A stretch of DNA of 64,000 nt from Hanleya hanleyi (Eukaryota; Mollusca; Polyplacophora; Lepidopleurida; Hanleyidae), in contig JAVTVY010017516.1 in the NCBI GenBank assembly GCA_036873755.1, positions 1-64,000 on the forward strand, written 5' to 3'. The first letter of the stretch is position 1; the number at the start of each line of letters is the position of its first letter. The position numbers and the translations under genes were made by a program. The notes under the pieces were generated by a model. The model saw nothing but the letters and a program-made list of their open reading frames with translations, made no database searches and was not told the origin of the DNA. Shown here in pieces: positions 35,487-48,109 of the stretch.

Positions 35487-36956
35487 GTATATAATTTCTG
35501 CAAGAATGGAAGCCTAGAAATTAGAATTTCTTGCCAACATGGCAAACATATGATAAGTCTGCCTTAAACTATTTTCTTCTGTATTTGTTAAGTGTTCTAA
35601 ATAAAGTTTTTATCAAACAGTGATTTATGACATCCTCACCTCTGAATAGTATCCATTTTGTATTCATGCTCTAAAGCAGGAAATCTCTGTGAAAATGACA
35701 TATGAATATATATAAGAATAGCAGAAAATATTTAACTTCACTAATATAGACCAGGTGAAACAAAATCTAGCAAAAATAGTTGACCAAACTATCTGCAGTA
35801 GCTGAATAACTTGAGGACTCTTTTCTTCTGCTCTTCCTCTCAAAGCCTAAAGCAGTTAAATAAACAACCAGTCACCCTGGCAACCGTACCAAATGTGCTC
35901 AAGTTTTTCCTGACTACAATACGGGACTAAATCCCCCCGTGAAAATAAAAAAAAAAAATTCAATATTAAACTCCCAAGTATAGGGGGGTCATTCATTGAG
36001 TACATACACACAAAAGGAAGAGGGGAGCTAGTTCTTCAAAAAATTCAGAAAGATTTTGCGTATGTGGTGTGGTGTTGGAAGGAGGTGTTGAAAGGAACTA
36101 TGGTAAGTGCCTGTATGCATATGCGAAGAAAAAAGTAGATTCCATGAAAGATCTGACTGAAAGTTCTCCCAGCACGCACAGTATAAGCTGCTTCCCCTCT
36201 CTCTCAAAAATGGCAGATTCCATCAACATCATAGATGTATACCGTTCTTATCTTTATTTTTTGTTAAGGGGAGTGGGGGTGTAACTCCATCTCTTCCATG
36301 CATGTATGTGAGGAGGGCTTCGCTGGTAGCGTATTTTTGCCTATCGTAGGCAGGGGTGTCCAGAAAATCAGGATTTTGTTTATAAGTACTAAATGGATGA
36401 CCTCATGTACACAACACAACATTGAATAACCCTGACTATATGTGTGCAAAAATTACGAAAGATTCATATCTGTACATCATCATTAATAATAATACTTCAG
36501 TAACAATTTTTTAACAATAAGAAAAGCACTATCATAATGAACACCGCTCATGAAATAAAGCATTCTTTCAAATTAATTTTCAAATGATTTTTTGTTTACT
36601 AAACTTGTTCAGTTACATAAAGATAAAATCTGTTGCAGATTGAAACAATCAAAATTGTGAAAAAAATGAGAACCGGCCACAAATCCATCCTTTGTCCAGC
36701 TATCTAAATTTCCTGGCATATCAGCACAGAATTTATCAAATTATTAATGGAATTTAATCATCTGGACCAAAACTGAGGTCCATAAATTTCAATATCCGTG
36801 GTAAATGAAGAATGTATTTAGCCTGAAAATAAGCACCCGATATTTTAATAAACCCCCTGCAAATCAGAAAGAGATAGCCCCTCTTCATTATCATGGGTTA
36901 AAAGGTCATGGTATGTACCGTATCCTCGATGCAGGTGATAGGTTAATGTCATGTGC
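35487..36956. other. No gene seen upstream of PAIP2 3' end
   Basis: Contains a plus-strand AATAAAG at about 35601 without an upstream gene, and AT-rich filler. The 3' untranslated region of PAIP2 (minus strand) may reach into the right edge of this stretch. Confidence 0.4.
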
Positions 36957-36962
36957 TTTATT
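36957..36962 (-). terminator. Possible PAIP2 polyadenylation signal
   Basis: AATAAA on the minus strand about 750 bases beyond the PAIP2 stop codon. No closer canonical signal was noticed, so this would give a 0.75-kb 3' UTR. Choice is tentative. Confidence 0.35.
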
Positions 36963-37707
36963 TCCAGGCTAACACCCGCCTCAAAATATTGTAACAATTC
37001 ACACAAAGTATAGGATTCAATTGCACCAGTGTAGATTAATTGAATAAATATGATGAACAAATTAATATTACCAGAAATTGATACAATTCAAACAGTTGTC
37101 ACCATGAGTGAAGGGAGACAACTGTTTCATGTTTTCATAAATGTTATGAAAAGTTAAGATTGTCTTGTTCCAATACCACTTCACCATGTTCACAAACAAC
37201 TTGAAATGAAAAATACATTGTTAGGAAAAATTGTTTCTCAAACTTTTTTTTTTAGGGGGTTTTGCCAAGTCCATGTTCAAATGATAATATGCCAAGCTGG
37301 CAAAATAGAGATAATAGTATTTCAAGCACAATAATCAGATAATACATATCTAAGAAAATATTTTTTTGTTCATATTTTTATATTTAGGAATGGACTTAAG
37401 CTTCACACTCATTTTTAACCACCAACATTTACAGTACTTCTATCCGGGTAAGAGAAACGAAAACAATATCATTCTCAACTGAGGCATATACCAAGTATAC
37501 TCTGAGCAAAATACTGTCACGCTCGTGACAATTCCGTCCGAGAACGGAGAGGAAGAATGACGAATCTTAACAACACATACATAACAAAACAACACCACAA
37601 GGTTGAAGAGACAAACTGTGGATAGATACGAGATCATGGACCTTTGGCTTCAACAGAAAACGTGGCAGGGCAGCACTAGTTGGTGGTTCTGGGGGATTGA
37701 CCCATTC

Positions 37708-37782
37708 CTAGCTGGAGCTAGTATCCCCTTGGGTTCTAGGAATGAATTCTGGAGCATTTGGGTTCAGTTTACTTGAGGTCAC
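37708..37782 (-). CDS. PAIP2: PAIP2 coding exon 3 (PAM2 motif)
   Basis: 24 codons and a TAG stop, after the acceptor TGTTTCAG. Encodes VTSSKLNPNAPEFIPRTQG and a short Ser-rich end. It is too short for ordinary ORF calling but unmistakable as a PAM2 motif. Confidence 0.93.
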   Translation of the reverse strand: MTSSKLNPNAPEFIPRTQGDTSSS

Positions 37783-40700
37783 CTGAAACAAAAGTAAAGT
37801 ATTATATTATTTACTGACCAGAGCTGAGCACTGCAGAACTGCGAACCTTATGAACTTCACCGAGGGATGACAACACTGTGGTCATTATTGCCTGAATGAT
37901 GGTTTCAAGAAGGTCTGAACATGACAAGGCGTGTAGCGATCGAAGTTTTCAATATATATGTCTCACTTCCTGTAACAGGTACTTTACACATTTCTTTTAC
38001 TGGTCTGTCATGTAAGATGAATCATGACTGACAAAAATTGATCAGTTTTTGATAAAGCACTAAACGTAACATTATTAGAAACAGGGGAAACAATTCTATT
38101 TTTTATTTTTTTTAAGTTGTCTCCCTTAGTTATCTCCCTTGATCAGCTGGGTGTATTTTGAATATTTCCAATACTGATTTATTTGATCAACCCATGGTAC
38201 ATGTAGGTTTTCATCGCCAGGTGTTGTTTTACACGCCATGGTTAGATTTTAAAGGATTTACCTTGGTGTCATATCCTGGGACACCAAAAAATAATCTATC
38301 TTTGTTTGGATATGGGCAGTCACCAATTAAATCTTGTAGCATTTGGGTTGTAATCCCTCCAGATGTTGATTAAATAAAGGTTATATTTTTGTTCCACAAC
38401 CTCCCATCACCCCTTGGATTATTGACATGAATATAATTATCAGTATATCTATTGAAGTCCTTGACAAAAGTCTCCGCAGGCATCCAGTGTGAAATAGATT
38501 TGTTTAATATTGTGTCACTTCCAGTGGCATGTGTTTGGGCAGGAACCTGGTCCGAAAATCTGACCAATGACTGTGGAATAATTATGCTCCAGTGAGGTGG
38601 TTAATTTCACATACCTAGGATATACCAGTTTGATAGTATTATGAACTATTACCATATACGAATAAATATTTCACCCCATTTTCTACATGTACCTCTCCCA
38701 CATCACAAGACTTGTCTCAAACCCCTGTGGCTATAATGCAGGTTTTCATAGACATGATAGAAGTCCAAATTTTTGCCACCGGATACTGAAAATTCAGTAT
38801 TTTTTTCACCTATATTGAGTATTTTTACGTTTTTGTCGCCGACCGACAGACTTGTATTGAGTTTATTTGTAATTTTGCAACCACCATAAGGAATGTATAA
38901 AAAATTTCCATATGATGAGCAATGGAGCCTGTCAATACCGCTGTGTATTTGAACAAACCGATAATTTAATATGTTCATTTTTATGTTCTTGATTGACCAT
39001 GATCTTGCAATCTATTTTCAGCACATTATTGTCAGATTGTTGATGTCAACAAAAAATACTCCAGTCACAGTGCAACATTCAACACACAAATACAGAAAAT
39101 TACCAGTCTATAAAAAAACTTTAATATCCAAGACTTGCTGAAAAATATCCCACCATTGTTGTCAAATTATTTTTCAGGCCACTATTTGAAATCAGTCAAC
39201 CAGTATAAATAATAATTTCCCTGAGAATTAGCACCTGTGACATTTACTGAAATTATGAATGAAAGCTTCAAGTTGAAGTGAACAGAGTGGTTTCACCCAC
39301 CGACTGTTAATATGAGTTTATCTCTTGGATTTTATTCACTCCATTTATGATTCCTGAATTGACAGTTTGTCCATTTTAGTTTTATAATCTCGCAGCCAAA
39401 ATAACTCCGATTAATTTATTACAACTCTGTTCACGGAACTTTACAACAACAACACCACATGTGTTGGTGTGACACGTGCATTGGTGCGAGAAAATAAAGG
39501 TTAACTTGCCTAAATCCTTCCTACATTTTCGAGAATATACAGCAGGATTAAGCTATTAATGTTGGTAGTATCTTATATAAAGATCTATCATTCTCCCTTG
39601 GCAAACTTTTTGAAGTTGCTTTCACTCAACGGCGAATTTGGAAAACATGCAGTGAGCAAGCAGTGAGGGAAGATCTTGTACCGGAGGTCGACAACCGATA
39701 TATTCCTCGGACTATCTGCGATACTGCTGTTTCATGTACTTCCCGTTTAGATTTCGGTGTGATTCCGGAAGATGGAAAAAAGATAATCTGCACTGTCTGA
39801 GCGGAGGTCGACGTGCAATATTTTCGGGTCGATATTTTCTGACTATCACCGAGAAATTGTCACTACTAGCTGTATAGACTCGGACTCTCACGTCGCAGCG
39901 TGGGTATTCCAAGGAATATTTCAGGATCGATTCACTGACGAACGTGAAGTCGGAAACGAAAATGTCCGAAGACTGATTTTCGGCTGAATTTGGAAATACC
40001 CTTTTGGCGCGAGTCGATGTCTGTTTTTTTGCCATTCTTTGCTTGAATTACGTGTTCTAGCTTTTACCGGAATTGAGTTTTCAGTTCAATAATTGAATAT
40101 TTTCCTTAGTAAACATATAAACTTCAGTTTTTTACGGCATGAATTGAGTTTTTAGCTTAATTTTGCCACCGAATACCGGTGGCAAAACACGACGTGTATG
40201 AAACCCTGTAATGGTGCATGTAACAGATGCAAGTAAACATTATCATCATGTTGTCAATAGACATGATAGAGGACATCCTCTGTGGTGTGCACCAACAATT
40301 AAGAACATAGCGAATCAAATAATTACCAGGGTCATTCTGTCAAATACTTACTACATTGTCGAGAAGATTGGACAGGTTCATGTTCTCCAGGTTTAATACA
40401 AGCTCCTGATATTCCTGGATATCGTCGGTCATTAACAGACGCTGTGCTTCCTCTTCCTCTAACATCTCCTCAAAACAGGCTTCAATGAACGCATCTTCCC
40501 AAAACTCCTCCTCCACCTGCAAAGGGACATAACTGAGTTATTTCATAACGAAATACCATAAAACCAGTAATATTAATGTACCGGTATTCAAGTGAGACAA
40601 GGCATACCGGCTAGACCAATTTTCCTTGTAAACATGAACTGAACATGATCCTTCAATTACAACAGGTATAAGAGGCGTTCTTATCTTCCAACAGAGTTTT

Positions 40701-41794
40701 CAATCTTAGCATACATATACAGACTGAAGTCTGTTGATACAGATGAAGTCAGATCAACTGGTTGATTACATACAGGGAATCACCGACAGGTTTTTAGGAC
40801 AGGTATGTGTAATTAAAGTGCCCTTAAGTTTTTTTCTATAAAAGATCTATATAAGATAAACTGAATTTTAGAATTATGCAGAAAATTCAGTATTTAAATT
40901 TTTTTTCGTTAAAACAGACCAATTTTAGGCCTATGTACGTTGTTTGTAGTAACAAAGTCCTCAGATTATTTTATTATTTCATTTCCGTTTTTCTCCGCAG
41001 TCTCTGGGTTGATCAATTTCTGGGTGAACAGAAATTTATATATTTGCAGCACCTGAACGTTACAGATGAGCCTGTACTGATGTTTAGTTCATTCGCCTCA
41101 CACACGTCTTGAATAGTTCTCGACAAAACATATTTTTCTAGTCTTGACAGAACAGTCAGATGCAACAGCTGCTTCAAGTTCAATCCGAGACTCTACCAGT
41201 CATTGAAGAAACGGCATAATCACAGCAACAACAGTTATTGACCGGCAACTTTCTCGCACATGTATACACATGTATGTTGTGGCATGAACAGTTCTCGTTG
41301 ATGGAAAATATCTCAACATTTTATTAGAAATCATTTAGAAAAAAAAACATATCTGCAGACTTCAACAGACATGACAGAAAACAAAATTTTGAGTCACTAC
41401 GGGTTACTGTAAACAAAGTATATTTTAATATCGTGATTATAAGCAAAAACCAAAAAACAAAGAGAATCCCATTTGGTCAAGTTCTACAAGCATGATGCCC
41501 TTCTGCAGCAAATTGAAAAAAAGTCTTGACACTGACAGACAGCAAAACTTTACAAATCATTATTGAAAGGAGAACACACTGAAGGAAGAGAAAATTGACA
41601 GCTTTCTGAATCAATGAGAGGCGTCCAGGTACATGTAACTCATTGTCTACTAAGCTTACCTTTCTGTCAAACTCTTCCAATTCTTCTCCCATCCACTCAT
41701 AGTCTGAGAAATCTACTCTATCGTTGTCCACGGGAAGACGGGACCTCTCTGGATCCTGCTCTGGCTCTTGATCATAAATCACCGGGCACTTCAT
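37708..41794 (-). CDS. PAIP2: PAIP2, polyadenylate-binding protein-interacting protein 2
   Basis: Three coding exons, complement(37708..37782, 40352..40516, 41660..41794), give 124 residues, close to the vertebrate protein length (about 127). PAIP2 is a small acidic cytoplasmic protein that binds poly(A)-binding protein (PABP), displaces it from poly(A) and lowers cap-dependent translation. It binds PABP through an N-terminal acidic PAM1-type region and a C-terminal PAM2 motif. Both are visible: DFSDYEWMGEELEEFDRK runs into EEEFWEDAFIEACFEEMLEE (PAM1-type), and SKLNPNAPEFIPRTQG near the C-terminus is a textbook PAM2 with its Leu, Ala, Glu-Phe and Pro positions. Both introns are phase 0 with GT-AG ends. 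A further acceptor-like site lies in the 5' UTR at 41838, so an upstream non-coding exon is likely. No breaks were seen; it looks like a working host gene. Confidence 0.95.
38739..40208. mobile_element. DNA transposon in PAIP2 intron 2, 1.47 kb, 5-bp target duplication
   Basis: Ends CAGGTTTTCATAGAC and (reverse-complemented) CAGGGTTTCATACAC, both followed by TTTTGCCACCGG. The flanks TAATG at 38734-38738 and 40209-40213 are a target-site duplication. A 107-codon minus-strand frame (39712-40035, starting MAKKQTSTRAKR) lies inside and is unidentified; no DDE transposase was seen. The short CAGGG end with a 5-bp duplication resembles some hAT-related families, but the superfamily is uncertain. 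Confidence 0.75.
40352..40516 (-). CDS. PAIP2: PAIP2 coding exon 2
   Basis: 55 codons after TTTGCAG, starting VEEEFWEDAF and ending NLLDNV before GTAAGT. This is the strongly acidic PABP-binding core, with the FIEACFEEMLEEEEAQRL segment matching the family signature. Confidence 0.95.
41660..41794 (-). CDS. PAIP2: PAIP2 coding exon 1
   Basis: 45 codons from ATG (41794-41792) to GACAGAAAG, followed by GTAAGC. Encodes the N-terminus with the conserved EYxWM-like segment (DYEWMGEELEEFDRK). The start is the first ATG after the upstream acceptor-like TATTCCTTACAG (41839-41850), and the frame agrees exactly with exon 2. Confidence 0.93.
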
Positions 41795-41838
41795 GGTTAA
41801 ACAATGTCTCTACACCACCAACACGAACCACTCAACAG
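41795..41838 (-). other. PAIP2: PAIP2 5' UTR, start of second exon
   Basis: 44 bases between an acceptor-like TATTCCTTACAG and the start codon. The first, non-coding exon and promoter were not located in 41839-45000. Confidence 0.5.
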
Positions 41839-43078
41839 CTGTAAGGAATACAATGTGATATGTTATTAATCAAAGTTTGGTACCAATCCATAGCCAGGAA
41901 CTGATGATCTCACACAGACAACAAACGATAACAGATGGACAAATGAACGAATAGTGTTAAATGCGGTAGTAACAGATCACTCATATTTACCCAGGCATTA
42001 CAGTGCACCGTCTTAAAGGGAGGTAATCGATATATTAGAGTGTTTGATGAACAGGTTTTGTTCACTGCTTTGAGAATGACAAAATGCCAACTGGGGCGAA
42101 TACTACATATTCTGGCTCATATAAGATTCTTACACAAGGAAGCCATGTTGAGATGGCAATTAACTGAGACTAAAGTATACAGCAGTAGTACTACACTCCT
42201 TAAGCACCAGATAAGAGTGATCCATTACTGTAATGCAGAAATTGATCACTTACATGTACCGTTACAGGAAGGATCAAATCTCATACAGAACAATTCTCCT
42301 ACAGAGCAGGTGGATTGCATTTGAGCAGGGATCGATTTTACTTTGTCTATCAAAATTTCTAATTCTTGGTTGGTATCACTGGAACTGCCGGTACTTATTT
42401 TGAATCTTTTCCTTGGGCATCCTTACTTGTGGTTCAGGGCTTGTTTTTCCACGGGAATCTGATTCCCGTCAGCACTCCCGCAAAATAATTTGTGGGAATC
42501 CAACAGATTCCCGTAAAATATTAGCAGTCTGTGTAGAAATGATATCATTGGATTCCCATAGAGCTGGTTTGCGAGAATCTATTTGGATTCCCGTGAATTT
42601 TGACAAAAAACAAGGCCTGTGGTTTGAAGTCAAGTGGGGAGACCATTTTTTCTCATATAACATGACCGTTTCCTATGGGAGAAAGCCATTGTAGAAAAAT
42701 CGTCTACCATGAGCTGACGTCATGCCGTTACGTCACGCACTATTTCCATCGTCTGCTTGTTACAATGTTACTGTTTAGTGTCAGTCGACTAGCACTGAGT
42801 GAACTTTCACGCTACAGTATATGAAGAATGTAAACATGTGTTTTGAAATCGGCCAAACCGTAAAGTGCAGAGGGCAGAAAGTTTATTACTTATAAACATC
42901 TTGTTCTCTTTTATTCAGCGCTTGTAGCCTGCATGGGTGTGATTCGGTCCATTCATGGACCAAAGTGCCCAATAGTAGTATTGCGCGCTTGACCTGGTTT
43001 TGCGCTTACAACATCGTCGGTCGAAAATGGGACGTCAGCCTTTATTTTAGCTTCTCTGATATGTTATATGAGAAAAAA
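41839..43078. other. PAIP2 5' flank or first intron
   Basis: No coding exon seen. At 42450-42600 a GGGAATC...GATTCCCGT phrase recurs four times in both orientations (TTCCACGGGAATCTGATTCC and similar), a small palindrome-rich patch. Confidence 0.45.
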
Positions 43079-43222
43079 GCTCTCACACTCGTTCATTTCT
43101 GGACGACTTTTCCCCCACTCGTTTGAGAAAAATGTGCCCGGCACTCGCTAAAGCTCGTGCAGGGCACATTTTTCTCAAACTCGTGTGGGAAAAGTCGTCT
43201 AGAAATGACCTCATGTGAGAAC
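43079..43222. repeat. Imperfect inverted repeat, about 60-bp arms
   Basis: The left arm contains GACGACTTTTCCC and GAGAAAAATGTGCCC. The right arm mirrors it with GGGCACATTTTTCTC and GGGAAAAGTCGTC around a short centre. Non-coding, foldback type. Confidence 0.8.
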
Positions 43223-43842
43223 CTATTAATCTTCTCACAAGATGTGTAACATGATCAATGACAATCATTCAAATTTCATGAAAGAAGACAATTTCATTTC
43301 AACATCTGCGGTTATGTCACATGACATGCCTTGGTGGAGTCATTGGTTTTCTTTGACTGTCCCTCCCCATCCCTGACTGAACGTTCACAATAAAATGGTG
43401 GCAAGATTATTTCCAGTAAATCAACATCATTATCCATTGAATGTTTTGTTGTGAAATAGCAGGAAGATTTATCAAACTATATATTTCTCGAACGAGTGTT
43501 TCTTTGGAATTCCAAATATACTATTACATTTAAATCAGATAATTCAGCTATTGACATCCTCAAGAGTTATTTTTCATCCAGTCAATGTTTCGTCTTTGAC
43601 TGTGAAAAGGTGAGATTGATAACTTGAACAAACTACTCAAATAAACTATTTAAATGCATGAACTATAGGACTGGACCGAAAACAATTCTGTGTAGAACTG
43701 CAACTTTTGCATCTACCAAATGAGGATTGGTCTCCCTCATGGGTCAAACATACTCATAAAGTCAAGTTAACCTGGGGGAATTATCTGACACTCCCCCACC
43801 TCCCCCAGGAGTCCGCTATGGACTAGTTTAACAAGTCAAGAG

Positions 43843-44207
43843 TAAAGGCCCATTTCCACAGCAGGCGTTTTCGCAGTGACAACCACATCCAAAAAATAGC
43901 CGTCATGTTATTCAATGGTGTAGTACTCACAGCACGCGTCAGTCGCGGCGACATCAGAACCACATTTTTGACGCGCGACAAAGTTAGAATCAGGGCTATT
44001 TCAACGCGTTGGCGCTGAACTATCGACCAATCGGAGGGGATAGAAATCGTTAGCCTGGTTACGTTGAGGGGAATCCCGTCCGTTGAATGGCTGGACTGCC
44101 GAGAGTGTCGCTGTCAATAACGCGTGCTGTGGAAATGCGCCAAACTGCAAAAAGTTGTGGTTTGCAGTTGTGGTTGTCGTGACGCGTGCTGTGGAAATGG
44201 GCCTTTA
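43843..44207. mobile_element. MITE 1 with 21-bp terminal inverted repeats
   Basis: Ends TAAAGGCCCATTTCCACAGC and its inverse GCTGTGGAAATGGGCCTTTA. 365 bp, GC-richer than its surroundings, with several ACGCGT and CGCGTC words and a second internal GTGCTGTGGAAATG. No coding capacity. Confidence 0.85.
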
Positions 44208-44620
44208 AGGACTAACTGGGATATATACCCCACTTGGGATATTAAATCCAAGTTTGAATATTAAAATATATCCTAATTGAGATATTTTGATCGATTTTCA
44301 TACTAAACAGCAATGGCGAATTTCAGTATCTAAACTACAAAAACAAGATAGAATCTACTTCACAATACTACCAAAGCGATTGTATAATTCTTCTGACTTT
44401 TTCTCACTGAAATCATTCTCTGTGATATTGCAATTACGTGTATTATTCTTCGGTGTTGTTGTTCCAGTATACTTCCCATCACTACCACTTACCGTCTCTA
44501 TATGAATAGAATAACTAGCAAACTATGTAAGCCTGAAAATATGGAACCACAAACAAAATATCCAAAGCGAGATATTTTATCCCAATTGCGATATCGGCCT
44601 ATATATACCAGTTAGTCCTT
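44207..44620. mobile_element. MITE 2, abutting MITE 1
   Basis: Ends AAGGACTAACTGGGATATAT and (inverse) AAGGACTAACTGGTATATAT, an approximately 22-bp terminal inverted repeat. AT-rich interior with repeated GATATTTT words. It begins at the last base of MITE 1, so one inserted at the very edge of the other. Confidence 0.85.
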
Positions 44621-45906
44621 TTCCCCCCGACCTGTTTAATAGAATCCACACAAAACCTTGCTCAAACACAAAACACCAATTGAAACTCAAAATGATGTGT
44701 AAAGTGGATGATGTGCTCCAAGTGAAACGCCGGACAGAGATATAGTATACGGGGCGTAGTGTCGCTCAAAACTATCAGTGACTTGAAAGTGGTAAAATTT
44801 TGTTGACAGTGGTTGTTTTGAATGAACGGAAGGCAGTGCATGTGAACTTCTCGACTACGTGGAAGAAAAGAGAAATTTCATTTGAGAAAAGAAGCATTAA
44901 TTATAAGCCGAGTAATTTTGCTAATCAAACCTGTAAGGTTTTAAATTTACTTTTGCACCTTGTAAAATACCCACCAATCTATTCGGAAATGCTTATTTCC
45001 AACCGAATTCCTAGCTTTTGCAGTGAAAATGCAGTTCCCTAAACCGGAAGTAGAATGTATTTGCTACACACTTGTTACGGTGAGATGTCAAGAAATAATT
45101 CCCAGGCGCATTGGGTTAATGAGATTACATTTAAGCTATGTAACCCTATATATTTTTGACAAAGAAGAATTACAATATTTAAATTTGGCTCATATGCATA
45201 TCAAGCAGATTCAATCGACTTAAAGCTAAATTATGATATTTTCGTGTGAGCGTAGGAATATATAAATTATCGATCAACAAACCAGATCTACTTTTCACAT
45301 GTCAATAAACCAGGTCGAATTCCAGAGGCTGTGATCGGCTGTGCCATCAAATCTGCTGGCTCAAGGGTTGAAACAGCATACGCCACTGTGTATACAAATT
45401 TATTTTAAAGATAAAATCTAACTCATTTCTGCGCTCGCGTTTTTCTTTTTCAGTTCTATACCGTATTAAATAATGTCAATTTTTCTTACTATAAAGATGT
45501 AATCAGCCTCAAAATGGATGGATTTTGTAAACTCTCCCCTGTGCGTTTTTTCAGCAGGGAAGATTACCAAATCATCATATGTATTATATTTGATGACAGT
45601 GAGATCGTCATATACAACGAATGCAAGAATATCTTGTCAGAGAAATTTGTAACTCTGCCCGCTTCGACGGCTTTTCTGTCTCGCCATTGAGTGTGTGTTG
45701 TACGCGGAGAGAAAAATGACGTCACTGCGTGACGTATGAGTGACGTGGCGACGCTCTCGAATTTGAATGCTGCACAGCTGCAGCCATGGGATAGCGTCAT
45801 GGCTCGTGCCTACGGTTCGGTGATGTCGCATAGCATACGTTGGTAGAATGCACCATACGTGTATACGCTTGTTGACACGGCCGTGGAAAAATAAACGGCA
45901 TGCCAT
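44621..45906. other. No gene seen
   Basis: Several unrelated short frames, none recognisable. A TGACGTCACTG / GTGACGT cluster lies at 45717-45745. Confidence 0.4.
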
Positions 45907-46104
45907 GCTGTTTATTTTTAAAGATCAACTCCTTCTATTTTCTCGTGAATGGTAGAAACAAGTTTAGTTTCTGGTGGTCAGATGTGTTTCATTTTGTACC
46001 TGTTGTAACATATGTCACTTTCGTTAAGTTTGAGAGACATCGATTTCAGCCTAGATTTGAGGCTGATTACATCTTTAAATAAAGTTCTATTCTATTCTAT
46101 TCTC
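45907..46104 (+). repeat. Non-LTR element 3' end with TTCTA tail
   Basis: Ends AATAAAGTTCTATTCTATTC, the pentamer tail style of LINE or LINE-dependent SINE 3' ends. Upstream sequence is non-coding. The exact 5' limit is not visible. Confidence 0.5.
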
Positions 46105-47677
46105 CACATTACAAACTGTTTATGCCAAATTTAGGACCTGAATATATATATATTTTTTTACTTCAACAACATTCTTGTATTTATTTCCCACTTATTGTTG
46201 CTTTAGTAAGGTTAAATTATGGACTCTATACCTTTTAAATAAACTCCAAAGGGAACCATCGACATATTCTCATCAGAATTATCTAGTTCTATAGGAGGCA
46301 TACCTTGCAAGAGCCAAAACATACTAGTTCACTGATTGCTTTTGTGTAGTCGCATTTTGTATACACGGTAGGCCTACCATACATTACTTGTTCTACCGTG
46401 GGCGGAAGTGAAAGATCTAGTCCCCATGTACGCAAAACATTCTGTAGCGGTCGTGTAAACTTTGTACAGATTAATTTTCGTTTTGGGTTTCGCAAAATCA
46501 AAAATTGAAATTTGAACATCAATTTTCAATTTTGGTTTTTGTGAATCCGGGGGTGAAAGATGATAACATTTTTTTCCTCGTGAGAAAAACGCGATTGGAT
46601 CATCACAGGGATTAAATCTAGTCCGTGGCAGAATCACCAAAAAATCGTGACGGAATCACGAGTGTGCTTTTTAAATCTTCTCGATAAAAGAGCTTATTAA
46701 TTACACATTTTCTCCCAAAAATATTCCTAGGGTGAATTGATCACTTTTACTTATAAAATTAAAACTCTGAACTCTTATAATATTTTTACCAAGGTATACA
46801 GTTCCCGTCACACGCATATCTTTTCTACAGATGTTTCAAAATAGTATAGTTTTCAGTAAAATGCAACTTTTCTTCCTTGACAATTTTGAATTTCCTGAGC
46901 TCTTCAGGTTCAAAAATTGCTGGAAAACATTTCGCGATTAAAACATATCTTCTCTGCTATTGTTGTGTCTCCAGAGATCATAACAGCATGCTAATATATG
47001 GTCTACGAAAGAATGTGGAGTGAATTTTATGCGAAAAAGGGCTGTTTTTAGCGATGTCCGCTTTTTCGTGGAATTCATGTTTGATGAAAATGGTTGACCA
47101 TGCATGCCTCCCGAAACGATAGAGACTTTGTGATCTTCTGCAGAAGAAATGGATATCGGGGATGGACTCCTCGTTCAAAGAAGAGTGAGATGATCTCTCC
47201 TCCCGACACCATGAACAATACGATTCTTCAGATTTTGAGACCATATCGTTGTAAATTCAGTGAGAAATCCAAGGAAAACCTGACTATGGTTTTGTGCAGT
47301 TATGATGATGTTATGGTGGAAAGAGACTTCGTTATTGAAGTTTGTAAAGTTCCCGAGTCGGGAATACATGGAATATTTGTTTGGAACTTTGAATTTGCAG
47401 TCCCCCTATGCTAAGTATATGGACCTGGTAGTTAAATTCAAGGGACAAATGGTGAAAGCATTGAAGACAGTCTCATACGAGATTGTTTAACAATCATAGA
47501 TTTGTGATATGTTGAAAGGTGCTCGAGCATTTCCATCTGAGGACATTTCCCCCTGCAGACATTTGGACACCGACACCGACACCCCCCCGACATTTCCCCC
47601 TTTCTTTATATTTTTTAGAACATTTTTTCTTCTTCTTATTCGGCAATAATTTGGCGTGATTAAACAATAGTATATCA
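46105..47677. other. No convincing gene
   Basis: The longest frame is 106 codons at 47094-47414 (+), unrecognised and overlapped by a comparable minus-strand frame. Either could be chance. Otherwise AT-rich sequence. Confidence 0.4.
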
Positions 47678-47678
47678 A

Positions 47679-47890
47679 ATCAAATCAAATCAAATTTTAT
47701 TTAGAGTCGGGTAGATACAAACGAGAAAACATTAGCTCGTAGAGCTATTGATGCCGACTTGTGCAAACAATTTAAAATAATGGTAACAAAACATGATAAA
47801 AACATTGAATTAAATTAACTTAAATCACACTAAATTAAATTGCATTAAATTAAAATAAATTAGAACAAATTAAACTAAATTAAAGATTTA
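47679..47890 (-). repeat. Non-LTR element 3' end with TTTGA tail
   Basis: Read on the minus strand, the segment ends AATAAAATTTGATTTGATTT with more TGATT repeats, a classic LINE 3' tail. TTAAATTAAATT-like repeats follow to about 47890. Confidence 0.55.
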
Positions 47891-48109
47891 ACATGTTAGT
47901 TAAAAGATATAAAGGTATAAAACATTAAATATCACAGAGGGGTGTAAAATTACGTGGAGAGGATAATTTGCCTATAAAATGCCTATAACGTCAATTTGCA
48001 TGCAGTGCATCTACAATTTACATCCTTCCAGTTGTTCGCAAGATTTTTAAAAGTCCTAAAATTTTCAGTAATTCGAATTTCCCCTCCCCCTAATTATTTG
48101 TCTTACCCC

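Noticed and set aside
39712..40035. 107-codon minus-strand frame as an alternative PAIP2 exon
   Set aside because: Lies within the transposon bounded by TAATG duplications, and the PAIP2 frame is complete without it.
40876..41112. 78-codon frame inside PAIP2 intron 1
   Set aside because: Opposite strand to the gene, no splice support and no similarity noticed.
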